Of a stretch of DNA of 64,000 nt, positions 38,901-48,937 are shown piece by piece (the first letter of the stretch is position 1; each line of letters opens with the position of its first letter). A program made the position numbers and the translations under genes. The notes under the pieces are model-generated. The model saw only the letters and a list, made by a program, of their open reading frames with translations, had not been told where the DNA came from and searched no databases. This DNA is from Strix aluco (lineage: Eukaryota; Chordata; Aves; Strigiformes; Strigidae): positions 72,453,429-72,517,428 of the forward strand of contig NC_133931.1 in assembly GCF_031877795.1 (NCBI RefSeq), in the 5' to 3' direction.

Positions 38901-40299
38901 GAGGCACATGCAATAGGGTCAGCCTCTTAGCCATATCTTCACCCTAGAAAATAAGTGTGGCTCCACTGTAATCACAGACACTTATCTTGGCTGTCAGATT
39001 TAAAATGATAGGTGTCATGTAGGTACAAACAACGCATGATAAATATCCTAAGTGTTTACTCTAACTGCAAAGCATCGCCTGTATCGCAGTGCGCTAAAGC
39101 CTGTTTCCAGGGAGGAAAAACCAGCATGCAGCTGACAGCTGTTCCCTCGCTGAGCAAATGCTTCTTCACAGGCATCACAACCCTCGGCTAGCTATTTCAA
39201 AAAGGAGACGGGGGGCCTTCATCAGTTGATTATTGCCAGAAAGAATAAGCTGCAGCCTTATTTTCCTGTTAGCCTGATTTATAAGAGTTTCGCTATTGCC
39301 ATTTTTCTGCTTGTTTTCCACTGGCCTGGTAAAGTTTGCCAAGCTCAGTGAGGTGGGAAGAAGGGACTCATTTTTTTGCACTTGAGCTGGGTGTTGCTCT
39401 CCCATAGCTTTTTCCATACACTACTATGGAACATGCTGAATTTGCATGCGATCGAAATTGCTTTTGCAACTTATTTATACCACTGTGTGGATGTTCCTCT
39501 ATTTGCAGAGAGAGATAGCCTGCTACTCCACTGGACTAAGGCGTGGAGACGTGAATTAACGTCCTCCACTCGATGCAGCCCAGCTCACTCTGGTATTACA
39601 AGCAACCACGCAGCCCAAGGGAATGAATTTATCCCTCACACAGCCTAGGTCTTGGGCAGTCTCAGTGCCCCATCAAAAATTAACTCAGTTTGGTCATCGA
39701 TATGAAAAAGAAAAGATTGTAATTTTCAGAATATTGCTGACTGATGACTCTTCTTCTCTCTCCCTCCCTCCCCCCTGGTGTTTTGCTGAATTTTCTTCTA
39801 GGGTCTCAGAGGATGGAGCGTAACCATGCGTAACAATATAAAAAAGAAACTATAGTTATAACCAGAGGATGGCAATCCAAACCCAAGAAAAGAGCAACTT
39901 CGGTGAACACAGGGGATGAAAGGTCATTGTTCCTCCATCAACCCGTAGATACCACAGCACAGCGAGAACACAAACATACCCTTAATGCCTAGCCACAAGT
40001 CCAGCCCTGATCAGTTACAAGAGCCCAAGCAGACTTTGGGGGCACAAGCTGGGCTTTCTTTCAGTTCTGCCAGGTTTTCAGCATATTCGTATCGCTGCCA
40101 GTTACACTGCATAAAACACAAGGCAAGCACACGCAATCAGACAGCGAACGCTCGCTAGCGTGGGGTTTTACCTGAAACGAATGCTAAGCCGTGCTGTGCC
40201 TTCAGTCCCATCTCGGAAGTCATTAAAAATAAGTCAGAGAAGAGACAAGTTCACCCAGCAACTACCGAGCAGGATTTATCATCACGCCCTCCTGAAGCA
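35985..40299. other. Intergenic DNA upstream of FRRS1L
   Basis: No exon is supported. A 14-bp palindrome CCTCTTATAAGAGG lies at 37743-37756 and a very AT-rich patch at about 38835-38885. The last few hundred bases before 40300 are the probable upstream regulatory region of FRRS1L, without a clear TATA box. Confidence 0.6.
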
Positions 40300-40837
40300 C
40301 ATGTGGGGAGGTTTTGGCGAATCGAGGCCACGGGGGCGGCCGGGGACGGCCTGGTGCTGCCCCCCGAGAGCCGCGCCCGGCCTGTGGGAGAAGGTGTCCC
40401 GGCTGCGGCGTTGCCGCGGGGTGGGGTGGGCTGTGGGGTGCTCCTCGCGGGGGGCTGTGGGGTGCTCCTCGCGTGGGGCCGTGGGGCGCGGGAAGCTGTC
40501 GAGGCCGAGGTGACCCCCTCGGCGGAGGGCCCGGCGGAGGGCGCGGCGCTGCCGGGGCTTTGCCCGTGGGGGGGCCGGGGGCGGCCCGCGCTGCCCACGC
40601 ACACAGTTGCCCCCACGCACCGCCCGCCCCCACGCCTTTCCCCCCACACACCCTCTCGCACCGTCCCCTCACACACACCCACAGTACCGCCGGCACCGCC
40701 CGTTCCCGGGGCCGGTTCCCACCCCCCCACCCCCCGCCGGTGGCGGCGGCAGCGGCGCAGGAGCCCGCGGGCGGCCGCGCAGGAGGCGCGCTCGGGCGCC
40801 GCCGCCGCCGCCTCCCCGCCCCTCCGCCGCCGCCGCC

Positions 40838-41045
40838 ATGGCGGTGCGGAGCCGCGGCGCTTGGCGGCGGCTGCTGCTGCTGCTGCTCCTGGCCGGCTCC
40901 GCCGCCAGCCCGGCGGAGGAGGGCGGCGGGAGGCGGGAGGCGGGCGGCGGGGAGCACGGCGAGGAGGCGGCGCGGCCCCACCACGATTCCTCGTACGGCA
41001 CCTTCGCCAGCGAGTTCTACGACCTGCGCTACCTCTCCGAGGAGG
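40838..41045 (+). CDS. FRRS1L: FRRS1L exon 1 (coding part)
   Basis: The ATG at 40838 in GCCGCCATGG starts the longest frame that continues correctly into exon 2. It encodes 69 residues and the first base of Gly70. The signal peptide core [11 protein letters not shown] is followed by a bird-specific-looking Gly/Glu/Ala-rich stretch. The conserved end is [19 protein letters not shown]. The donor is G/GTGCGG. Confidence 0.95.
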
Positions 41046-44000
41046 GTGCGGCGGCCGGGGGCCGGCGGCGGGGCCCGGCAGGGCGAGGGAGGGAGGGAGA
41101 GAGGGAGGGAGGGAGGGAGGGCCGGGCCAGGCAGTTGGCGGCGGCCCGGTGGCGGCGGCGGCGTTCAGCACGAAGGCCAGCGCCCGCCGCCATCTTCCCC
41201 CGCCGCCGCCCGGGCGGCCTCCAGCCCGGCCTCTCGGGGGTCGGGGCCGCGGGGGAGCCCCGGCTGCCCTGCCCGACGGCCGGGCCCCCCGCAGGGCTGG
41301 CGCCTCGCTCCCCAGCGGCACCCCCGGGCTCGGGCACCCTCCCCCCCGCGGTGGGGGCCGGCGCAGCCCAGGTCGGGCGGCAGCGGCGGGGGCCGCGGCG
41401 GGAGGCCGGGAGGGGCGCGGGGATCCGGGCTCCGGCCCTGTCCCGCCGAGGGGGACCGGCCGGCGATGGCTCGTCTGCCGAGAGGCAAACCCCGCCGTGA
41501 AAAGCTTTCCGGGCTGCTCATTTAAAAAAGAGTCTTTTTTTTTGTGGCTTTCGAAATGCTGTGTGATGTCCTACATGGTAAGAAACATAGTAGTCCTGGA
41601 TTTTGGGGTGGTTTTTTGCATTTACAAATGGCAGAATGTTAAAAACTCCAAATTTGTGGCTAGGCTTCATTGAAACCCGGTTGTTTGATGCATTTGAAGA
41701 AAAGGCAGATGTGAGAGGATAGGGTGTCCCGTGACCAGGCTTTCAGTGATGCTCCGCTACAGGCTGCTGTGAAATTTTGCCGATTTAACGTGTTTATGCT
41801 GGGTCATTTACCCAGGCCCCTAGAACGGTTAATGGAGGCTGTAATTTGCAGTTTTCAGCATACTTTCTCTCTCCATTGGCACTGTCAGAAATCTAGGAGA
41901 GTGAATTAGGTGTCCCAAATGCCTGGAGTTGTGTAAGTTAAACATTTGTCTGCAGATGCTGTAACTAACTGCAGTGTTTATTTGCTCCTCAATGAATTGC
42001 TTCCAGAGGACTTTATAGTTTCACAACTAGCACTTTGATTGTCAGTTGGCTAAGCAGAAGAACATCCTATTAAAATATTCATGCAACAGACACAAACTTT
42101 TACAAGCCAAGACAGAAAAGGTCTGTTTGCAAATGTTCACACTTTCTCTTTGGTATACTGTCATACAGCAGACAGGGGATTGCTTGGAATCATACCTCTC
42201 ATTGTCCAACTCTTCAGGGTCTTCCTTCACAAGTGATTGCAGGTCATTACTGCAGGCAATTCCCTGTTTTGATACTCTCTTCCTTTTATTGCAATGCACG
42301 TTTTATTTTACTACTTAATGGAGGGTATATTTAGTATACAGGTCCTTTCAGTATCCATTCCTACAGCTCTGAATCTGGTGCCCTGCATTTATAGTTGATA
42401 CTGTCATTTATGGCTAAGGAGTCAGATTTCGTTCCCGTATGGATTTCCTGAGGGGACTAAGACTGCACAAAGAGACAGCTGAGTGGAGATCCCTAATTGT
42501 TAGTTGACTGCACTAGTCCGTGTTCCTTCTGCCTTAAGTTAACTTTTGCCCTCAGTGTAGCAGAGCCATGCCTTGGCATACTTCTCCCTTCTTGATGAAT
42601 GTAGAAAACCTGAGAACATTTTTGTTTTCAGTTATCAGTGTTACTTTGGTACCTGGATCCAGGACCATCTGAGCAAGGGTTTGTGTATGTGACAAAGTAG
42701 TCTCTCAGCTGAACAGCTCAGTTACCAGTGGACAAAGTAAATGCTATTGGAACCCTTTCTCTTTAGTATTATTGCTTTTTATTCCTTGTATTTTATTTCG
42801 CAATGTTGTATTCTGATTATACAGGTTACCCTTTCCCTACTGCTCCTCCTGTGGATCCATTTGCAAAAATCAGAGTGGATGACTGTGGGAAAACCAAGGG
42901 ATGCTTCAGGTCAGTCTGAGATAAGAGTGCAGATACCTTTATGTTTGCAAATGTTGACTGATTACATTGGAGACTTTGGTAAATGTTCTGTATTCATTTG
43001 AATAAATGCTTATTATTTAAGAACATACGAACATGTGGTTATGGACTATATTATCTGAGAAAACTAGATTATTGAAGGATATATGTCTCAGTTACAGAAC
43101 TACAGTTATTTCACGTTTCTTGTATTTTCATGAAGGACTTACAAAACCAGGCCTAGGAAGGTCAACAGAGTAATAGTGTGTGTAATTAATTGCTTGCTGT
43201 ACTGTTTAAATACTATACATTCTTACACTAAAGAGTAGAAATTGCAAACACTTAAGGGTACTTTGTGTATAGCATAATATGTTTTACTGCCATTATGCCA
43301 AAATGCATTCTTTTAGTTTTTTCTTGCAGAAAGATAATTAAATTCCATCGCAGGAAACCACGAGGAAAAGTTTCATGTATTTCCAATTCCATATAGGTAC
43401 GGTAAACCTGGATGCAATGCGGAGACCTGTGACTACTTTCTAAGTTACCGTAGAATAGGAGCTGATGTTGAATTCGAGTTGAGTGCCGATACCGATGGCT
43501 GGGTGGCAGTGGGGTTTTCCTCAGACAAGAAAATGGTAAGACATGTACAGTTCTTCATGTTGACAGTGTGCACACTTTTGCATGCTAGGATACAAATGGT
43601 TTATATTTGATATGTCAGAAACAGAGCATATAAGGAAAAACTGACTTGCTGAAAACAAAGCACTGTTTGGTAGCCACCCTGGGAGCAGAAGCCAGGCCTA
43701 CTGCCTCGCAGAAAACTGCCATCCTTCCTAACATGTCCTTTTCCTTCTCTGAGAATTACAACAGTATTTTGGTTCAGCTCTGAATAACTGAATGTTATTA
43801 GCTTTTTGCCTTTTTATTAGAAAAGTCCTCAGGGATAAGCCAATTCACGTGGAAATGTCCTGTCATGCTTTATGTCAGTGTTACTTGGACAAAAGGCACA
43901 TCAGAAGCTAAATAGTAAATAATTTTATTATTCAGTAAATCAGCTGACTTTCAGCTATATAAATATGGCTTTCACTGTTAAACTTTGGAAATCTTTTTGT

Positions 44001-47000
44001 TTCTTTCATACCTGTGTGTTCCAGGGAAGCCAAAAATGTGTGACAAAATGACTCCTGCTAATTTAAACATACAGACTCTAGAAAGCAGTCTTGTTAAAAT
44101 TTCGTCTTCATTCTCTTCTGGATTTTATTGGTTTGGTTTTATGCTTATTCCTTCACTTTTCATTGTGTTTCAGTGAGCAAAACAGGAGCAAAGTCTGCTG
44201 TGCGAACTTTAAAAAACCTGAGCAATAGGCGACTTAGGCAAAGATGTGATCCTTGGTAAAATGTTTAGGATTAAAATGCAGTTCATAATGTAGGTGTTGT
44301 ATACAGAAACACTCCTGAGTATGTAAAACAGTACTGACCCTGTGTTCTAAATCACCAGTCAGAGGACAGGACTGTCTTTTGTACAGCTGTAAGCAGTAGT
44401 CTGAAAAAATACAGAATTTAGACATTCTGGGCTAGGACCCACAAAAATGAATGGGAAGACTCGTGCTGACTTAACAACATTTATATCAGACCCAGAATGA
44501 GAAATAGAAAGAAAATGTGAGGGCCAGTGCTTTTCAGTCATTACTCTATATGTCTTAATATGACACTGTAAATAAACACAATAAAAATAGAAGTTTTTTG
44601 TGCCATAAAGAACAGTTCACGTCACAAGAAACAGTTCATGTTTTTAATGTTGTGAGGAACAGTTTTACAGCCAAAATTTTGGGAAGAGTTTAGATGCCTG
44701 GAAATGCAAATACTCAACAGGGTTTTCAGAGCAGCTCAGCACCTTGAAGTGTTTGGCCCCAAGCTATCAGAGAACATGTTACCAGTTTGTGACTCTGCTA
44801 CAGCTGCAGTAGATCCCAGGGTCCCACTGCCTGCATCTCATCAGCCCCTTGGAAAGCAGGCGTTACCTTCCGTCCCAGGCACACCAAGCAGCATGTTAAG
44901 TCTCAGCTACTGGTAACAAAAATAAAAGAAGTGTAAAGTAAAAGGTTTTGCTTCCAAATTTGCTGCGTATGTGATCTAATGCCCATCAGTCAGCTGGACT
45001 AAACCAGCTAGCATCTGTCTTCCTCTCTTGTTCCTCTGCTGACTTCATCCTTTTTCATAACTTCCAGGAGGTTTTGGTGTTCTGGGATGTACAGGCTCTA
45101 ATGGTAAAATGACTCTGGGTCAAAACAGCTTAGCTGTGAGAAGTGGGCTGTGCTTTGGAGGCCCTAATCCAAATGGTGTGGCCTGGATAGCTACAGAAGT
45201 TCAGGAAAAAAACCTACTTTTTGTCCTCAATAGATGTTTTTTTAAAAGTCCCATGACCTATTTCTTTGTCTCAAATAACATTATGCTTTTCCCTCGCAGG
45301 CTTTTGTGCCTAGGCAGGATTTTGTAATGTCATTCTGTTAATTGAGATTCAGAATGCTTTTTTCTTTCCTTTTTATTTTTTCTATGTGAAAACAGCTTTA
45401 TTTTTGCTTCTTTGTACTTAAGAATGAGGGATTTGTGCCCAGATGTATAAAAACTAAACTTGGAAAACAAGTTGTGGAGAGCAAGGATAGGCTCAAGACA
45501 GAAGCTGGAAAGGTTGCCTGCAGCAGCACCGAAGTGCAGAAACTGTTCAAGCATGTGTTTTACCTAGTTGTCCCCTTGTTCCCTCACTTTTGGCACATCT
45601 TTTACAAATCCACATAGCAATATTTCCAGAGAGCTGAAATGCACCCTTTTTCTCTCCTTTCCCTATAACAAAGAACTGAGAGATTATCACGCTAGCAAGC
45701 ATCCTGTCTGCCATCAGCATCACCTATCAGAAAGATTAATCTTGGAGAGTAGGGCCTGTATTTAATATGGCACTGATACCTGTGGCAGTGGTGTTCAGTA
45801 AAATGGCATTCATCCAAGTTGCACAGTGTTTTAATGGTTCTTGATACTAAGGCTTCTATGAAATAGTATTCTCAAATTAATGCTAATCCCTGAGTGATAC
45901 AGTGCTCTTCCACTTTGGCAGTGACTGTGAGTAGCTGTTCTAGCAACTGGTTTAATATTTCTATGAATGGCCTCTACAAACAATTGTCTCACACTTCCTT
46001 CTGTCTGCTGTTTCTTTGCTTTATTGTAGTGCTTGGTGGCTGTTTATTCTATGTGAAGAAACACATATTACTTTTTTTCTTGTATCCTATGGTGTTCTAT
46101 ATTCTGTTACTACATGCTGACATCTTTCATTTTCTCTTAAGAGATATAAGAAATGATGTTCCCTTAAGTGGACATCAGAAGAGATCAGAAAAGACAGACA
46201 GTAATTTATGGTATTATTTTCCCATATTTAGTAGATTCATCTCTATTTTACTAAATTATATTGGCTTTCTGTCCATGATTTGATGCAGTGGAGTTTGTAC
46301 ACATCAAGGATTCAAACCTGCAAGTTTTTATGAAGCAGGATCCTAGAACTTCACAAATTATGAAAGAAAACAGCCTTCCACTGATTAATTAATTCTGTGA
46401 TGTCAGGGTGATATCATGACTTACAAATATGTTATATATGTTAGGTAAAATAACTCTTAGAAAGGTCCAAAAGAGAATTCAGAGATAGTAAATAAATATT
46501 GTGCTTTTCAATCTGATTGAAGACACGTGGTTAGGGAAACAAATATTTGTGTATATATAACTGAGGAAGAAGGAATGAGAGTCCCAGGTCTTGTGTATAA
46601 TTTTAATTATTAATGAGGAAATGCTTTGTGACACTTTTGTTTTCCTTCTACCAACATGTTTTTACCATGCAGGGAGGAGATGATGTCATGGCCTGTGTTC
46701 ATGATGATAATGGAAGAGTCCGAATACAGCACTTCTATAATGTCGGTCAGTGGGCTAAAGAAATCCAGAGAAATCCTGCTAGAGATGAAGAAGGGGTTTT
46801 TGAAAACAATCGTGTAACATGTCGATTCAAGCGTCCTGTATATGTTCCCCGAGAGGAAACCATCGTAGATCTGCACTTGAGTTGGTACTATCTGTTTGCT
46901 TGGGGCCCAGCAATTCAGGGTAAGTTGGTTTCTGTGTTACTGACAGAACTGAGGTGCCAAAATTGATAAATGTCTTTCAATTACATTATCCTTACTAGAC

Positions 47001-47553
47001 CCCCTTCTTTTTAATGAACTAAAATTCTGGCAGGATGGGGCTTAAAAACAGATAAAAAAGAAGACAAGATAAATAACAGATTCCTACATGTCATGTTTTC
47101 ATGGCTATATAGCTATTACCCCACTCCCCAAAGCTAAATTTAGAACTTCATAACTAGAAGTTCTGAATTCCTTTGAAGGATGTTTATTGTTTACTTGAAT
47201 TTCATTTGTTTTATTCAGAATTTTAATTTCAGAAAGCAGAGAAATGACCCTACTCACTGACAGTGTAATATTGCATGCTCCTGTAGGTTTGAAAATTACT
47301 TGGCTGTCTACCCGTTTCTTTGGTAGAGTTACAGAAAAAATGCATCTGACATTATTTCTTTCTGCCCTTACCTGTTAAAGGTTCTATAACTCGCCATGAT
47401 ATAGACTCACCACCCGTATCAGAGCGTGTTGTCAGTATTTACAAGTATGAAGATATTTTCATGCCATCAGCTGCCTATCAGACCTTCTCTTCTCCATTCT
47501 GCTTGCTCCTCATTGTTGCACTGACCTTCTATTTATTGATGGGAACCCCATGA
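40838..47553 (+). CDS. FRRS1L: FRRS1L, complete coding region (5 exons, 283 aa)
   Basis: Joining 40838-41045, 42825-42909, 43397-43535, 46673-46919 and 47381-47553 gives 852 nt, an open frame of 283 codons plus TGA. All junctions have GT-AG introns and matching phases (1, 2, 0, 1). FRRS1L (C9orf4) is a brain-enriched ER membrane protein that helps AMPA-type glutamate receptor assembly with CPT1C; loss in humans causes epileptic encephalopathy. Visible parts are an N-terminal signal peptide (about 1-23, seven Leu after RR), a Gly/Glu-rich linker to about 45, a conserved segment with Cys 90, 96, 104 and 109, and a DOMON-type beta domain (about 107-226, including [20 protein letters not shown]). 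A C-terminal hydrophobic anchor follows from about 266, ending YLLMGTP. It lacks the cytochrome b561 part of FRRS1. The start has a strong Kozak context, GCCGCCATGG. Synteny with EPB41L4B and TMEM245 agrees. Confidence 0.97.
41085..41130 (+). repeat. GGGA-rich run, possible G-quadruplex
   Basis: Repeated GGGAGGGAGGGAGAGAGG units just inside intron 1 supply many GGG triplets spaced by one base. That pattern is able to form a G-quadruplex in the non-template strand or nascent RNA. Confidence 0.8.
41164..41184 (+). promoter_or_regulatory. FRRS1L: RE1/NRSE-like REST site in FRRS1L intron 1
   Basis: The 21-mer starts TTCAGCACG and ends GGCCAGCGCC, with correct spacing of the two half-sites. It matches 18 of 21 positions of the usual RE1 text. 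It also fits the degenerate consensus NTYAGMRCCNNRGMSAG with one mismatch (the ninth base). It lies 119 bp past exon 1 within the CpG island. REST silences neuronal genes outside the nervous system, which would fit FRRS1L's brain-enriched expression. Binding is inferred and not shown. Confidence 0.7.
41186..41196 (-). promoter_or_regulatory. FRRS1L: YY1-like motif
   Basis: GCCGCCATCTT matches the core of the YY1 element (reverse of AAGATGGCGGC). It is immediately downstream of the RE1-like element, inside the CpG island. Confidence 0.5.
42825..42909 (+). CDS. FRRS1L: FRRS1L exon 2
   Basis: 85 nt encode residues 70-97 with split codons at both ends. It includes [20 protein letters not shown] and GKTKGCF, a Pro-rich start with two Cys (90, 96). 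The acceptor is ATTATACAG and the donor is CAG/GTCAGT. Confidence 0.97.
42910..43396 (+). other. FRRS1L: FRRS1L intron 2
   Basis: A 487-bp phase 2 intron, AT-rich, acceptor AATTCCATATAG. It contains nothing notable. Confidence 0.95.
43397..43535 (+). CDS. FRRS1L: FRRS1L exon 3 (start of DOMON domain)
   Basis: 139 nt encode residues 98-144. It starts [20 protein letters not shown] and ends [14 protein letters not shown]. The W-V-A-V-G-F-S strand is the characteristic DOMON motif. The donor is ATG/GTAAGA. Confidence 0.97.
43536..46672 (+). other. FRRS1L: FRRS1L intron 3
   Basis: A 3.1-kb phase 0 intron, the longest of the gene. No repeats or conserved element were recognised. A 129-codon hydrophobic open frame at 45894-46283 is T-rich chance sequence with no splice or family support. 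Confidence 0.95.
46673..46919 (+). CDS. FRRS1L: FRRS1L exon 4 (main DOMON exon)
   Basis: 247 nt encode residues 145-226 and the first base of Gly227. It includes [20 protein letters not shown] and ends with [12 protein letters not shown]. Cys152 and Cys194 may pair. The acceptor is TTTTTACCATGCAG and the donor is G/GTAAGT. Confidence 0.97.
46920..47380 (+). other. FRRS1L: FRRS1L intron 4
   Basis: A 461-bp phase 1 intron with acceptor CTTACCTGTTAAAG. Nothing notable is seen. Confidence 0.95.
47381..47553 (+). CDS. FRRS1L: FRRS1L exon 5 with stop
   Basis: 173 coding nt encode residues 227-283 and TGA. It starts [18 protein letters not shown], continues with the conserved [20 protein letters not shown], and ends in a hydrophobic anchor [18 protein letters not shown]. 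There is almost no residue past the membrane segment, as in a tail-anchored or GPI-signal-like terminus. Confidence 0.97.
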
Positions 47554-47826
47554 CTGATGGAAGATAGCAAGAATTTGTCAGCGGAAGTTCCTCAGGATGG
47601 ACAGCTATACAGATGGACGATGCATTTTTCTATCGGAATTTATATCACACCACCATCCTCATCTAGCTGCTTTTGAACATAGTTAGCTTCTCAGGAGCAT
47701 GCAATAACCATCTCCTTTGAGTGGCAGAGTGGTGACAAATCATTTAAGAATAATCAGTGAACACATAGGAGAATATTTTCAGTGTTGTGACTACTTGCTT
47801 AAAGAAAAGGAGACTTTTGTAAAATC

Positions 47827-47884
47827 AATGTGTGTGCGTGTGGGTGTGTACGTGTGTTTGGGAGGGGTGTCTGTATGTGTGTTT
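47827..47884 (+). repeat. GT-rich imperfect repeat in FRRS1L 3' UTR
   Basis: About 58 bases consist almost entirely of G and T with many TGTGTG units, about 275 nt past the stop. In RNA, GU-rich stretches of this type can bind CELF proteins or TDP-43. Confidence 0.75.
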
Positions 47885-48089
47885 AGGCAAATTTAGTGAT
47901 GGACTTCTTGTCAAATAACAAAATTGCCTTCCAAATTGCTCCCAAAAGGCAAATTTGGGAAAATGTTATAATGCTGTTTCTTACTTCTGGAGCAGACAGC
48001 ACAACTCCAAGTGCAGTTTCTGAACTTAATATCTGGATACTGACACAGCAGTATAAAGCCTGCCCTTCGGTAATGGACGGTTCTCTCAA

Positions 48090-48109
48090 TTTTTTTTTTT
48101 TTTTTTTTT
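48090..48109. repeat. Homopolymer T(20)
   Basis: A run of 20 T bases downstream of the FRRS1L stop codon. Confidence 0.95.
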
Positions 48110-48711
48110 GTATTTACCAAGGTTTACTTGCTCCGGTACTTTCCAAAACTAAACTTGCATAATCAAGCATTAACATGATTTTTTTTTAATGGAAAAGAGG
48201 TGATGAATGTCTTTACAATAATAGTGTTTCAACAGCTTTCTTGAAAGAAATGGCTATTTCTTTTATAAGTGAGATATGAAGTTATTTAAACCAGAGGAAG
48301 GGAGAATACAGTAATGTAAACTCTCCATGCATAGGAAAAACAGGTGTAAAACATACAGAATATAAAAGTTCCCAACAAGCCATAGGATGTCCTCCCAATA
48401 GATTAAATTAATTTTTCTCTTTTTATGAAAAAACAGTAATTTTGTTGACATGTAAATACGTTTTTAAGCAGTTGTGTAATAGTATGAAGTAATCGTGGTT
48501 TTCTGTGTTGTATGCCTGTATATCCTGTTCATGTTAAAGATGAATATGGGCAGCTGGTGTTAACTTAAAAAGAAATGAAAATATAATTGTAAGGAAAGAT
48601 AGGGATTAATAAGAAGAGCAGTATTTTTAGTTTCATCAAACCATTGCTAAAATGTAGTTACTGTGAAAAAAGATAAGCTGAAGAGGAAATACATTAGATT
48701 TTTTTATCACT

Positions 48712-48717
48712 AATAAA
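48712..48717 (+). terminator. FRRS1L: Candidate polyadenylation signal AATAAA
   Basis: This is the first canonical hexamer after the FRRS1L stop, about 1.16 kb downstream. Its downstream sequence is only weakly GT-rich, so later signals may be used instead. Confidence 0.3.
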
Positions 48718-48917
48718 TATTACAAAGATGAATGCTAAATATTACAGAAATGGAAAGTGTCAAAATGTATTTACGAGCCACAGAATATTGTGAAAAACTT
48801 TGAGTTCTTGTGGAGAATTTCTGTTCTTCACGTGACTGAAGTGTATGACACATGTTTACATATAGCAGTCAAATGTGCTTAGATAAGGCTGCTCATTCAC
48901 TTCCCAACTTGCATTGA

Positions 48918-48937
48918 AATTCTATTTAAATAGAATT
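48918..48937. repeat. 20-bp perfect palindrome
   Basis: AATTCTATTTAAATAGAATT reads identically on both strands with no spacer. It is AT-rich and lies about 1.37 kb past the FRRS1L stop. Confidence 0.9.

Larger units (their letters stand above)
40300..41530. promoter_or_regulatory. FRRS1L: CpG-island promoter of FRRS1L
   Basis: Composition becomes extremely GC-rich and CpG-dense at about 40,310. It stays so across the 5' UTR, exon 1 and the first 480 bp of intron 1, and ends abruptly near 41,510. There is no TATA box, typical of CpG-island promoters. A near-tandem duplication containing TGTGGGGTGCTCCTCGCG occurs at about 40430-40475. The transcription start cannot be placed from sequence alone. 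Confidence 0.85.
41046..42824 (+). other. FRRS1L: FRRS1L intron 1
   Basis: A 1.8-kb phase 1 intron. Its first 480 bp belong to the CpG island and include a GGGA-rich run (41085-41130), an RE1-like element (41164-41184) and a YY1-like site (41186-41196). The remainder is AT-rich with no recognised element. The acceptor is TCTGATTATACAG. Confidence 0.9.

Noticed and set aside
40251-41321. 356-codon antisense open frame across FRRS1L exon 1
   Set aside because: It lies in the CpG island, consists of Pro/Arg/Ala/Gly low-complexity text and mirrors exon 1 and the promoter. GC-rich DNA has few stop codons, so long false frames are expected.
40303-41673. Long + strand open frames (456 and 403 codons) over the FRRS1L island
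   Set aside because: They cross the clear exon 1 donor at 41046 and are in different frames from the conserved FRRS1L peptide. No family resemblance.
45894-46283. 129-codon hydrophobic frame in FRRS1L intron 3
   Set aside because: Hydrophobicity follows from T-rich sequence, and it lies wholly within an intron.
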